A DNA stretch of 9,699 nt, taken from NCBI GenBank assembly GCA_964358205.1, contig CAYHNZ010000033.1:1-9699 (forward strand), written 5' to 3'. The notes beneath the pieces were generated by a model. The model was given only the letters and a program-made list of their open reading frames with translations, ran no database searches and was not told the DNA's origin. Below, piece after piece: positions 1 through 5,334 of this stretch; the stretch's first letter is position 1, and each line of letters begins with the position of its first letter. The translations under genes and the position numbers were made by a program. Source of the DNA: JANLIQ01 sp964358205 (GTDB lineage Bacteria > Patescibacteriota > UBA1384 > 2-12-FULL-50-11).

Positions 1-21
1 TACCAACTGCGCCACAGCCCG
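1..21 (-). tRNA. tRNA, 5' end only (cut by window edge)
   Basis: Read on the minus strand, the first bases are a 7-nt 5' acceptor strand CGGGCTG, then TG, the D-stem strand GCGC and the D-loop AGTTGGTA, which is a standard tRNA 5' portion. The anticodon and 3' half lie outside the window, so identity cannot be read. A C at position 1 fits tRNA-Pro or initiator tRNA better than most others, but that is only a hint. It lies 47 nt downstream of the CopD-like gene on the same strand. Confidence 0.75.
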
Positions 22-68
22 TAGAGGTAATTTTACCCCATGGAAGAAGATTAATGAAGAGTTTGGCG

Positions 69-476
69 CTATAAATAAATTCGGCCAATCGTGAATATTG
101 CGATAAAGGCAATAAAGGAACCCCAAGTGAGTACGGTCAGACCACGGGTTGAGTTGAGGTCACCCGACAGTCCTGATGCTACCTTGGCGTTAATGAGGCG
201 AACAGCGATAAAGTAATCAAGTCCGATCAGAGCTATCTTGACCCAAAATATTGGGCTAGAGCTTAACTCATCCCAGTGACGGTAAGTCATATAAATCCCA
301 GAGACCACCGTTAATCCCATGGCGTAAAGACCGAACTGTCGAATGAAGCTGATTGCTTTAAGCTTGACCTCATCTAAGGGCTTACTAACAGAAAAAACAA
401 GAGAGAAGAATACTATCCCCATCACCACGCTAGCGGAAATCAGGTGCACCAACAGTGCAAAACGAAACAGCGTCAT
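69..476 (-). CDS. CopD-like small integral membrane protein, four TM segments
   Basis: A 135-residue, very hydrophobic protein with four predicted membrane helices at about 5-29, 47-65, 76-97 and 113-134. His11 lies in helix 1 in a LLVHLISA context with Gly20 following; small residues and SGIYM lie in helix 2; and W-x-K opens helix 3. This layout resembles the CopD/DUF2269-like group of four-helix membrane proteins, some of which use helix-1 His residues for metal or heme. Family assignment is by pattern only, and substrate and reaction are unknown. The ATG has no good Shine-Dalgarno. It lies 6 nt after the TAA of a degraded upstream gene remnant, and a 15-codon frame opened by that remnant ends in TGA overlapping this ATG (ATGA), so translation may be coupled. 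It is the last gene of unit B. A truncated paralogue lies at 1787-1850. Confidence 0.7.
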   Translation of the reverse strand: MTLFRFALLVHLISASVVMGIVFFSLVFSVSKPLDEVKLKAISFIRQFGLYAMGLTVVSGIYMTYRHWDELSSSPIFWVKIALIGLDYFIAVRLINAKVASGLSGDLNSTRGLTVLTWGSFIAFIAIFTIGRIYL

Positions 477-482
477 GTACGT

Positions 483-520
483 TTACTCGCTGATTTTGAA
501 AATGGCGGAATAATATCCAT
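483..520 (-). pseudogene. Scar of a fourth anchored PsbP-like paralogue (start and end codons only)
   Basis: On the minus strand, directly after the TAG of the preceding paralogue, comes ATGGATATTATTCCGCC. This is the start of the 523-1269 gene with one base changed. It is followed at once by codons for I-F-K-I-S-E and TAA. The intact paralogues end in SFKFTN and SFKITK, and the 10 bases coding for the FKI region are identical to those ending the 2533-3168 gene. The remnant therefore joins a paralogue 5' end to a paralogue 3' end with nearly the whole gene missing. The start and end are in different frames, so it is dead as a protein. The frame from its ATG gives a 15-residue peptide ending in TGA at the CopD-like ATG. 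Confidence 0.6.
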
Positions 521-527
521 GGCTAAT
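504..527 (-). repeat. 24-bp direct repeat, copy 1
   Basis: These 24 bases match 1253-1276 at 23 positions by eye. The repeat covers the end of the preceding stop codon region, the ATGGATATTAT start and CCGCC. The two copies bracket the 523-1269 gene, as expected if this gene unit was tandemly duplicated and the downstream copy then lost its middle. Confidence 0.7.
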
Positions 528-1269
528 TAGTGAATTTGAATGATTTGGCAATGAGGGCGAAGTCTTTATACCACTGCTGAGTGAGGCTGTCCGTTATTCC
601 CGCCGCAAGATCACTCTCAAAGTTACTATTTTCTTTCCAAATACTTTCGTTGCCGCAATTAGCCGCGTCTTTAGTGAAGTGTGATGGATTATTTTTGATT
701 GCTGCCGTGCGGTCTGAAGACTCAAGGGAATATTCAAGATGGACCATGGTGTCATTGCCGTCAAAGACATTAAGGGTGTGTAAAAACATAACGCTACAAA
801 CTTCAAACAGAGTTGTAGTAAGTGTTTCTTTGGCATACAAACCGGAGATATAGCTTTTTACCTTACCGCTTTTAAGGTCATCGCGAAGCATTGTAAGAAT
901 TTCTTTATCGTAACCCCGCGGATCATCTTCCATCGTTGCAAGATTGTACGTCTTGACGAAAACACTAGTAACATTTGCTGGGTTGAAGGCTACTGAGTCC
1001 TCAATTTTAAGAGTTGCTGGGACTTTAAAGCTAAATCCAGTTTTCGTATCGGCATATGTTTTCCAATCGGCTGTTTCGTCGGTCGTTGCCGTGGCGGTTT
1101 TCTTCACGGTCGTCGCTGAATTATCAGTCGTATCTGGGGCGGTGTTTGATGCCCAGACTAGGTATGCCAGAGCCACAACCAGAACAATAGCAAAAATGGC
1201 TAGCCAGAGTTTCAAGCCGGTTGGAGCGTGATGCGGTGGTAGTTGATTGTCTGGCGGCATAATATCCAT
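523..1269 (-). CDS. Membrane-anchored PsbP-like surface protein, paralogue 1
   Basis: A 248-residue protein. A short tail with a PPHHAP motif precedes a single membrane helix (about residues 20-41, FAIVLVVALAYLVWAS). A Thr-rich linker follows (TTDNSATTVKKTATATT), then DWKTY and an outer domain opening TGFSFKVPAT and closing IAKSFKFTN. The W-x-x-Y...GFSFK-x-P opening and SFK ending resemble the PsbP/Mog1-like alpha+beta fold common in anchored proteins of Patescibacteria. The function is unknown. The outer domain has two Cys, in FEVCS and ANCGN, that could form a disulfide. I chose the ATG at 1269 over an in-frame ATG at 1290 because the remnant at 504-520 keeps the same ATGGATATT context and the tail length then matches the other paralogues. 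No strong Shine-Dalgarno precedes either. It is the first gene of unit B, divergent from hicB. Confidence 0.75.
   Translation of the reverse strand: MDIMPPDNQLPPHHAPTGLKLWLAIFAIVLVVALAYLVWASNTAPDTTDNSATTVKKTATATTDETADWKTYADTKTGFSFKVPATLKIEDSVAFNPANVTSVFVKTYNLATMEDDPRGYDKEILTMLRDDLKSGKVKSYISGLYAKETLTTTLFEVCSVMFLHTLNVFDGNDTMVHLEYSLESSDRTAAIKNNPSHFTKDAANCGNESIWKENSNFESDLAAGITDSLTQQWYKDFALIAKSFKFTN
1056..1198 (-). repeat. Anchor/linker repeat, copy 1 of 3
   Basis: About 140 bp coding for the end of the membrane helix, the Thr-rich linker and DWKTY. It is nearly identical in DNA to 2325-2466 and 2959-3099, differing from copy 2 at only a few scattered bases over its core. Homology stops sharply after DWKTY, where the outer domains begin. 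Confidence 0.85.
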
Positions 1270-1276
1270 GGCTAAT
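1253..1276 (-). repeat. 24-bp direct repeat, copy 2
   Basis: The partner of 504-527, with one mismatch. Here it forms the real start region of the 523-1269 gene, ATTAGCC followed by ATGGATATTATGCC. Confidence 0.7.
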
Positions 1277-1291
1277 CCGTAGCATATCATC

Positions 1292-1320
1292 TTTACAGCG
1301 CGAAGAGCAAAGATTAGTAT
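1292..1320 (+). promoter_or_regulatory. Candidate sigma-70 promoter for hicB-hicA
   Basis: TTTACA at 1292-1297 (5 of 6 consensus) is separated by 17 nt from TAGTAT at 1315-1320 (4 of 6). The expected transcription start, about 7 nt after the -10 box, falls at or just before the hicB ATG at 1328, and there is no Shine-Dalgarno. The transcript would therefore be leaderless. Confidence 0.5.
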
Positions 1321-1327
1321 TTAAGCT

Positions 1328-1552
1328 ATGGAAGCGACCAAGAAATTCAAAGTCTATTTAGAGTACGACCCAGAATACGATGGCTATGTGGCAGAAGCGC
1401 CAATGCTCTCTGGCTGTATGAGTCAGGGCAAAACAACAGAAGAAGCACTTCAGAATATCGAAGAAGCGATCAAGGGCTACCTAAAGGTTTTGAAACAACG
1501 CGGCCAGACCGTTCCTCAAGAAGAAGTGAGATATGTGACAGTTGGAGTTTAG
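1328..1552 (+). CDS. hicB: HicB-family antitoxin, short form
   Basis: A 74-residue protein matching the HicB N-terminal (UPF0150-like) domain. It has an early beta hairpin FKVYLEYDPEYDGYVAEAP, then LSGCMSQGKTTEEALQNIEEAI and a final strand. In known systems this domain binds and blocks the HicA mRNA interferase. The C-terminal DNA-binding (HTH or ribbon-helix-helix) domain found in longer HicB proteins is absent, so direct autorepression is not obvious. It precedes hicA with no spacing: TAG ends at 1552 and the hicA GTG begins at 1553. Antitoxin-first order is the reverse of the classical hicA-hicB order but is common for short HicB forms. It is on the opposite strand to both flanking membrane-protein units, which fits insertion as a module. 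Confidence 0.9.
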   Translation: MEATKKFKVYLEYDPEYDGYVAEAPMLSGCMSQGKTTEEALQNIEEAIKGYLKVLKQRGQTVPQEEVRYVTVGV

Positions 1553-1786
1553 GTGGGGCAATTAGCCAATATCTCCGGCCAGAAAGCCGTCAAAGTTTTT
1601 CTGAAACTTGGTTATATTCTCGATCACCAAGAAGGTAGTCATATGATTTTGTATAATCCCAAACCCGGTCTGCCGATACTATCCATTCCTAATCACAAAG
1701 AGCTAGCACCAGGATTATTGCGGAGCCAGATCAAACGATCTGGACTATCGGTTGTGGAATTTCTGCGACTGCTGAAGAAGGCCTAG
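1553..1786 (+). CDS. hicA: HicA-family mRNA interferase toxin
   Basis: A 77-residue protein with the HicA dsRBD-like layout. SGQKAVKVFLKLGY forms the first helix, then HQEGSHMILYN carries the conserved GSH whose His is catalytic in the family. ILSIPNHKELAPGLLRSQIKRSG and a final helix SVVEFLRLLKK follow. HicA toxins cleave mRNA (and tmRNA) independently of ribosome codon position. The start is GTG, directly after the hicB stop, and GGAG at 1544-1547 lies a few bases upstream, so the two are translated together. All family hallmarks are present, so the toxin is probably intact. Its stop codon ends at 1786, and homology to a CopD-like gene on the other strand starts at 1787. Confidence 0.9.
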   Translation: MGQLANISGQKAVKVFLKLGYILDHQEGSHMILYNPKPGLPILSIPNHKELAPGLLRSQIKRSGLSVVEFLRLLKKA

Positions 1787-1850
1787 CCGCTCCAATCAAC
1801 GCCCCTGCCCCGAGGAGGTGGAGCAGAAGGATAAACTGCACGAAATCCAT
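1731..1850 (-). pseudogene. Truncated N-terminus of a CopD-like membrane protein
   Basis: A 39-codon minus-strand frame starting MDFVQFILLLHLLGAGALIG. It aligns without gaps to the start of the intact CopD-like protein at 69-476: both have His11, Ala15 and Gly20 inside helix 1, with LL-x-HL-x-x-A between. The ATG has a good Shine-Dalgarno (AGGAG, 7-8 nt upstream) and lies 14 nt after the stop of the upstream anchored protein, the same gene order as in unit B. Membrane-type sequence stops after about 21-22 codons, at about 1787. The rest is antisense hicA and ends at TGA (1731-1733). I read this as a gene cut off by hicBA insertion or by a deletion that joined the two. If translated, it gives a one-helix peptide. 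Confidence 0.6.
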
Positions 1851-1864
1851 TGACAAGCTCCTGC

Positions 1865-2533
1865 CTAGTTTACGAACTTAATACTGGAAATAATCCGTTT
1901 ATGCTCGGCTGATAGCTTGTCGTAGGTGGCGGCTGAATCGAAGCTGAAGAAATATAACGCCTGTCCAACTTGCACATAGATCATTGTTCGATCTTCTGTG
2001 GTTGGATCCGTCACCCAGTAACTAGTACGACCATCAACAAGCACCAAGTTAGACTTTAGCGTTGTGTCGGTCTGAGCAAACGCATCCTTCAAGTAAGCTT
2101 CTAGGGTCGTCACGGGAGGATTGGGGGTATCATAATGCCCAGTAAATTCGGTTTGGATATTCCTTCGATAGGCAACTATAACAATAGGATCTTTGGACGA
2201 TCCTCCAGAGAGCGTTAAGCTACAATAAGCATCGTTTGCGGGACAAAACTTCCCGTCCGGGAGTACTTCGCCAGCACTGTATGTAGCCGGATATTGGAAA
2301 GTCAGCTTTACCACAGCATTAGTGTACGTTTTCCAATCCGTTGTTTCGTCGGTCGTTGCCGTGGCGGTTTTCTTTACAGTCGTTGCTGAATTATCAGTCG
2401 TATCTGGGGCGGTGTTTGATGCCCAGACTAGGTATGCCAGTGCTCCAACCAAGACAATGGCAAAAACTAGCATTAAATTCTTCATGCTCGGACTAACGTG
2501 GTGTGCTGGTAGTTGTGGAACTTCAGCAGTCAT
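1865..2533 (-). CDS. Membrane-anchored PsbP-like surface protein, paralogue 2
   Basis: A 222-residue protein. The tail has PAHHVSP, then come a single membrane helix (about residues 18-41), the same Thr-rich linker as its paralogues, and an outer domain. The outer domain opens LTFQYPATYS, contains a two-Cys segment KFCPANDAYCSLT that may form a disulfide, and ends IISSIKFVN. It is probably on the outer face of the membrane. Its ATG overlaps the stop of the upstream paralogue in TAATG, and no Shine-Dalgarno precedes it, so translation should depend on coupling. The outer domain has little visible identity to either paralogue, in contrast to the near-identical anchor and linker. Its role is unknown; a PsbP/Mog1-like fold is inferred from the opening and closing motifs. 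Confidence 0.8.
   Translation of the reverse strand: MTAEVPQLPAHHVSPSMKNLMLVFAIVLVGALAYLVWASNTAPDTTDNSATTVKKTATATTDETTDWKTYTNAVVKLTFQYPATYSAGEVLPDGKFCPANDAYCSLTLSGGSSKDPIVIVAYRRNIQTEFTGHYDTPNPPVTTLEAYLKDAFAQTDTTLKSNLVLVDGRTSYWVTDPTTEDRTMIYVQVGQALYFFSFDSAATYDKLSAEHKRIISSIKFVN
2325..2466 (-). repeat. Anchor/linker repeat, copy 2 of 3
   Basis: The second copy of the roughly 140-bp anchor/linker DNA. It is closest to copy 1, with long runs of identity through the Thr-rich linker. Confidence 0.85.
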
Positions 2534-3168
2534 TATTTAGTGATTTTGAAGGAGGAGTAAAAGTCCTCAAAGTATGGGCTGTATACCTCATTGTCGAGAG
2601 CTCCGTTACCAATTGAAAACACAGTGCTTCCGTACGATAGAACAACATTTTTGCTAACCCAGTCAGGCATAGAGGCGGTAGTGATGGTTACCAAGGTAGC
2701 TGTTTTTCCCGATATTACTATATTTTTCTTCGATTGTTTTCTGTCACCGAATTGGTCACCAAATTCAGCCATAACTTGATCAGCTGATTTGCCAGTAATA
2801 ACTGAAATACCCCACACGCCGTCATAGCCTTCTAAGGCGCTTCCAGTCACAACGGGTCCAAAGTGTGTTTCTGTGGTGCCACTGACCGGAATAATTTTCC
2901 ACTCGGTGTCTTTAATCTGGGCGGGATATTTGATCGAGAAGCCATATGTTTCGTTTGTATATGTTTTCCAATCGGCTGTTTCGCCGGTCGTTGCCGTGGC
3001 GGTTTTCTTCACGGTCGTTGCTGAATTATCAGTCGTATCTGGGGCAGTGTTCTGGGCCCAGACGAGATAAGCCAAGGCGCCAACTAAGACAATAGCGAAT
3101 ACCAGCAATAAAACTTTCAAGCTCGTGGTCGCATGTTCGTGTTCGGTATGTATTTCGTTTAATTCCAT
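2533..3168 (-). CDS. Membrane-anchored PsbP-like surface protein, paralogue 3
   Basis: A 211-residue protein. The tail is rich in His and Glu (IHTEHEHA), and the membrane helix spans about residues 18-40 (LLLVFAIVLVGALAYLVWA). The shared Thr-rich linker follows, then DWKTYTNETYGFSIKYP, the clearest PsbP-like opening of the three, and the ending YSSFKITK. The outer domain has no Cys. I chose ATG 3168 because GGAGG lies 7 nt upstream and the in-frame TTG at 3216 is part of a -35 box. It is the first gene of unit A, has its own promoter, and its stop overlaps the next gene (TAATG). The function is unknown; a cell-surface role is inferred from topology. Confidence 0.8.
   Translation of the reverse strand: MELNEIHTEHEHATTSLKVLLLVFAIVLVGALAYLVWAQNTAPDTTDNSATTVKKTATATTGETADWKTYTNETYGFSIKYPAQIKDTEWKIIPVSGTTETHFGPVVTGSALEGYDGVWGISVITGKSADQVMAEFGDQFGDRKQSKKNIVISGKTATLVTITTASMPDWVSKNVVLSYGSTVFSIGNGALDNEVYSPYFEDFYSSFKITK
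2959..3099 (-). repeat. Anchor/linker repeat, copy 3 of 3
   Basis: The third copy of the roughly 140-bp anchor/linker DNA. It is somewhat more diverged in the membrane-helix part (WAQ instead of WAS) but nearly identical through the linker. Confidence 0.8.
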
Positions 3169-3187
3169 TAAAGTACCTCCTCTCACC

Positions 3188-3216
3188 ACTCTAGGGGGCG
3201 GGTTGGGTACTGTCAA
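3188..3216 (-). promoter_or_regulatory. Sigma-70-type promoter of unit A
   Basis: On the minus strand, a perfect TTGACA (3216-3211), a 17-nt spacer and TAGAGT (3193-3188, 4 of 6). The expected transcription start is near 3181, directly at the AGGAGG ribosome site of the 3168 ATG, giving a very short leader. Confidence 0.65.
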
Positions 3217-3231
3217 CTTTGTTATGAACCT

Positions 3232-3248
3232 CCATTGCTTTCAGCGTA
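3232..3248. repeat. Outer inverted repeat, left copy
   Basis: CCATTGCTTTCAGCGTA here is the reverse complement of 5346-5363 apart from one inserted base. Each copy sits just outside a CTAG-rich element, and the two bracket the rny and four-helix-bundle genes. Confidence 0.55.
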
Positions 3249-3256
3249 GTTGAAAG

Positions 3257-3326
3257 AGGGACTAGGCACTAGGTATTTGTAACTGGAGTGTGGAAACTAG
3301 TCGCTAGTGCCTAGCTCCTAGTTCCT
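3257..3326. repeat. Solo CTAG-rich inverted-repeat element without a gene
   Basis: About 70 bp. The left arm starts AGGGACTAGGCACTAGG, and 19 bases at 3255-3273 are identical to 4931-4949. The right arm (3295-3326), read in reverse complement, is 32 nt starting AGGAACTAGG and ending GACTAGTT. It matches the left repeat of the four-helix-bundle gene at about 25 of 32 positions. The ends 3257-3266 and 3317-3326 pair over 10 bp with one G-U. It looks like the same element as 4933-5334 but with no gene inside, or with the left arm shortened. Confidence 0.65.
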
Positions 3327-3336
3327 CCCTGCTTGT

Positions 3337-3365
3337 TTGACGCCCTTGCTCGGGAGGCATATACT
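3337..3365 (+). promoter_or_regulatory. Sigma-70-type promoter of rny
   Basis: TTGACG at 3337-3342 and TATACT at 3360-3365, each 5 of 6 consensus, with a 17-nt spacer. The expected start near 3372 leaves a leader of about 70 nt before the rny ATG. Confidence 0.65.
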
Positions 3366-3390
3366 GCGAGAAGCAAACAAAACAACAAAT

Positions 3391-3415
3391 ATTACGATTT
3401 CGTTTATCTCGTAAT
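3391..3415 (+). promoter_or_regulatory. Hairpin in the rny 5' leader
   Basis: ATTACGA at 3391-3397 pairs perfectly with TCGTAAT at 3409-3415 around an 11-nt loop. The 5' part of the leader (3371-3390) is A-rich and should be single-stranded. A role in control of rny is inference. Confidence 0.4.
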
Positions 3416-3441
3416 GTCTAAATATATGAAAGGACTAACAC

Positions 3442-4929
3442 ATGACACCAACAACGATCGGCGCTTTAGCCGCGGGAATTGGCTTGGCCGCAGGCTTTGT
3501 CGTCCGTCAAATACTATTAACTCGTTCGCAAGAGGATCAAGAGGGCAAATATAAAGAATTAATTCTCCAGGGCAAAGAAGAAGCGCTCAAGCTCAAGGAA
3601 GAAGTCAAAAAAGAAGAGAACGACCGCCGGAAGGAACTCGAGAAAGTCGAGAGCCAGCTTCGTGAGCGAGAGGTTTCGATCGAACGCCGGATGGAGAAGA
3701 TCGAGGGCGAGAAAACCGAGCTGGAAGGCAGAACCCAGCAATTAGAACTGGCCAAAGCTGACATCACCGCCCTACACGATCAACAAGAAAAAGAGCTGGC
3801 CAAAATCGCCAAGCTGACCAAAGAGGAAGCCCGCGAGAATTTGCTTCAAGAAGTCGAAAAAGATTACTCCGAGGACATTATTCGCAAAATCCGTTCGATG
3901 AAGGAGCAGATGAAGGCTCGTTGGGACGCCGAGGCCAAAGAGTTAATTACCACTGCCATCGAAAGATTAGCGACCGATCAAACCGCCGAGATGACGATTT
4001 TTGCTTTCCATCTACCCAACGACGAGATCAAGGGCAAAATTATCGGCAAAGAGGGTCGTAATATCCAGGCCTTTGAAAAAGCGACCGGTGTCGATTTGAT
4101 TGTCGACGAAACACCGGAAACGGTTTTGATCTCCAGCTTTGACCCGATCCGCCGAGCTGTTGCCAGCAAGGCCCTGGGAATGTTAATCAAAGACGGGCGG
4201 ATTCAACCAGCCAAAATCGAGGAGCTAGTGACTAAAGCCCAATCCCAAGTTGAGGACGAAATCAAAGACGCTGGTGAAGCGGCCATTCAAGAAGTGAACC
4301 TGGTCGGCATCCATCCGGAATTAGTCAAACTACTTGGCTCAATGAAGTTTCGAACTTCTTACGGACAAAACCAACTTCAGCACGCTATCGAAGTTACCCA
4401 CATTGCTGCGCTTCTGGCTGAAGAAGTTGGGGCTGATATCAACATTACCAAGAAAGGCGCGCTCTTGCACGATATCGGCAAGGCCGTTTCGCACGAAGTG
4501 CCGGGCTCGCATGTTGATGTTGGGGTCGAGCTGGCCCGTAAATACGGTATGAGCGAAGAAGTCATTCACTGTATCGAAGCCAGTCACGAAGATACTGATA
4601 CCAAAACCGTCGAAGCCATTTTATCTCGGACGGCTGACGCTATTTCTTCGGCTCGTCCGGGCGCTCGTCGGGAATCGACCGAGCAGTTCATCAAACGAAT
4701 GACCGAGCTGGAGAATGTCGCCAACTCGTTTACTGGTGTGGCCAAATCGTTTGCCATTCAAGCTGGTCGCGAAGTTCGAGTTTTGGTTCGGCCAGAAACG
4801 ATCGACGACTTAACGGCGATGAAACTCTCGCGTGATATTGCTAACAAAATTGAGGCGGACTTGCAGTACCCGGGCACCGTCAAAGTCAATGTGATTCGCG
4901 AAACAAGGTTTAGCGAGATAGCGAGATAA
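3442..4929 (+). CDS. rny: Ribonuclease Y
   Basis: A 495-residue membrane-anchored endoribonuclease that starts decay and processing of mRNA. Residues about 5-26 form the N-terminal membrane helix. Residues 30-180 are a long charged coiled coil rich in Glu, Lys and Arg. Residues about 190-250 are the KH RNA-binding domain with the GxxG-type loop IIGKEGRN (200-207). Residues about 310-400 are the HD domain with His314 and His320 and the metal-binding LLHDIGK (His343-Asp344). The C-terminus VIRETRFSEIAR corresponds to the usual VIRETRAVEYAK ending, so it is full length. AAAGGA lies about 7 nt before the ATG. The last codons contain an 8-bp tandem repeat AGCGAGAT. It heads the plus-strand block and probably shares a transcript with the four-helix-bundle gene. 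Confidence 0.97.
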   Translation: MTPTTIGALAAGIGLAAGFVVRQILLTRSQEDQEGKYKELILQGKEEALKLKEEVKKEENDRRKELEKVESQLREREVSIERRMEKIEGEKTELEGRTQQLELAKADITALHDQQEKELAKIAKLTKEEARENLLQEVEKDYSEDIIRKIRSMKEQMKARWDAEAKELITTAIERLATDQTAEMTIFAFHLPNDEIKGKIIGKEGRNIQAFEKATGVDLIVDETPETVLISSFDPIRRAVASKALGMLIKDGRIQPAKIEELVTKAQSQVEDEIKDAGEAAIQEVNLVGIHPELVKLLGSMKFRTSYGQNQLQHAIEVTHIAALLAEEVGADINITKKGALLHDIGKAVSHEVPGSHVDVGVELARKYGMSEEVIHCIEASHEDTDTKTVEAILSRTADAISSARPGARRESTEQFIKRMTELENVANSFTGVAKSFAIQAGREVRVLVRPETIDDLTAMKLSRDIANKIEADLQYPGTVKVNVIRETRFSEIAR

Positions 4930-4932
4930 GAG

Positions 4933-4964
4933 AGGGACTAGGCACTAGGAGCTGGGGACTAGTT
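4933..4964. repeat. Left 32-bp CTAG-rich inverted repeat of the four-helix-bundle element
   Basis: Starts AGGGACTAGGCACTAGG and ends GGGGACTAGTT, directly before the GTG start of the four-helix-bundle gene. It matches the reverse complement of 5303-5334 at about 24 of 32 positions without gaps, best at the two ends. The unit is built from variants of ACTAGG spaced about 7 bp apart. Confidence 0.75.
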
Positions 4965-5315
4965 GTGGGACAACCAAAGTTTAAAGGCTTAGAAGTTTAT
5001 GCCGAAGCAAGAAGGCTACACTTGGAGGTTTTTCGGCTCACCTCATCTTTCTCGCGCGAGCTCGAATATCTGTCTTCACAAATCCGAAGAGCCGCACTGT
5101 CAGTCGCTCTAAACTTAGCTGAAGGATCAGCGAAACAGTCACGAAAAGACTTCCACCGATTCGTCCAAACTTCCCTGGGCTCAACCTACGAAGTGATCGC
5201 TTGTTTGGAGATTGTCACCGACCTAACAACCAAAGATACAGAGCAGTTGTCTCGTGATTACTACGAACTTCGTAATAGGTTGGGCGCTCTAGCCAAGTAT
5301 CTAACTAGTACCTAG
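4965..5315 (+). CDS. Four-helix-bundle protein (23S rRNA intervening-sequence protein family)
   Basis: A 116-residue protein with the family hallmarks. FKGLEVYAEARRLHLEVFRLT is helix 1. The signature SQIRRAALSVALNLAEG (38-54) is followed by helix 2-3 with FHRFVQTSLGSTYEV, then a last helix ending LGALAKYLTST. This family (TIGR02436-like) is encoded in intervening sequences of 23S rRNA and includes Avd of diversity-generating retroelements. Most members, including this one, have no known role. The start is GTG at 4965, immediately after the left CTAG-rich repeat. The last four codons and the TAG stop lie inside the right repeat, so gene and repeats form one unit. There is no reverse transcriptase or rRNA in the window. 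It follows rny by 35 nt. Confidence 0.9.
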   Translation: MGQPKFKGLEVYAEARRLHLEVFRLTSSFSRELEYLSSQIRRAALSVALNLAEGSAKQSRKDFHRFVQTSLGSTYEVIACLEIVTDLTTKDTEQLSRDYYELRNRLGALAKYLTST

Positions 5316-5334
5316 TACCGAGTTGCTAGTTCCT
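5303..5334. repeat. Right 32-bp CTAG-rich inverted repeat of the four-helix-bundle element
   Basis: Read in reverse complement, it starts AGGAACTAGC and ends GGTACTAGTT, and pairs with 4933-4964. It overlaps the end of the four-helix-bundle gene, including its stop codon at 5313-5315. Confidence 0.75.

Noticed and set aside
944..1231. Plus-strand 95-residue frame
   Set aside because: It is the antisense of the anchor/linker region of paralogue 1. The same antisense frame recurs over paralogues 2 and 3 only because their DNA is repeated.
1056..3099. Three evenly similar repeats as a CRISPR-like or satellite array
   Set aside because: The repeats are about 140 bp, unevenly spaced (roughly 1270 and 630 bp apart), and lie in frame inside protein genes as a shared anchor domain. 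There are no short spacers and no cas genes.
2533..3216. Longer start of paralogue 3 at TTG 3216
   Set aside because: That TTG is part of a perfect TTGACA -35 box, and the ATG at 3168 has GGAGG at ideal distance.
3333..3554. Plus-strand 73-residue frame before and into rny
   Set aside because: It overlaps the promoter, leader and start of rny in another frame, lacks a ribosome site, and has random-looking composition.
4339..4587. Minus-strand frames inside rny
   Set aside because: They lie antisense to the conserved HD domain of RNase Y, so they are shadows of a strongly constrained gene.
4965..5315. Four-helix-bundle protein as Avd of a diversity-generating retroelement
   Set aside because: No reverse transcriptase, template repeat or variable repeat is seen in the window, and the neighbours are rny and an HU-like gene.
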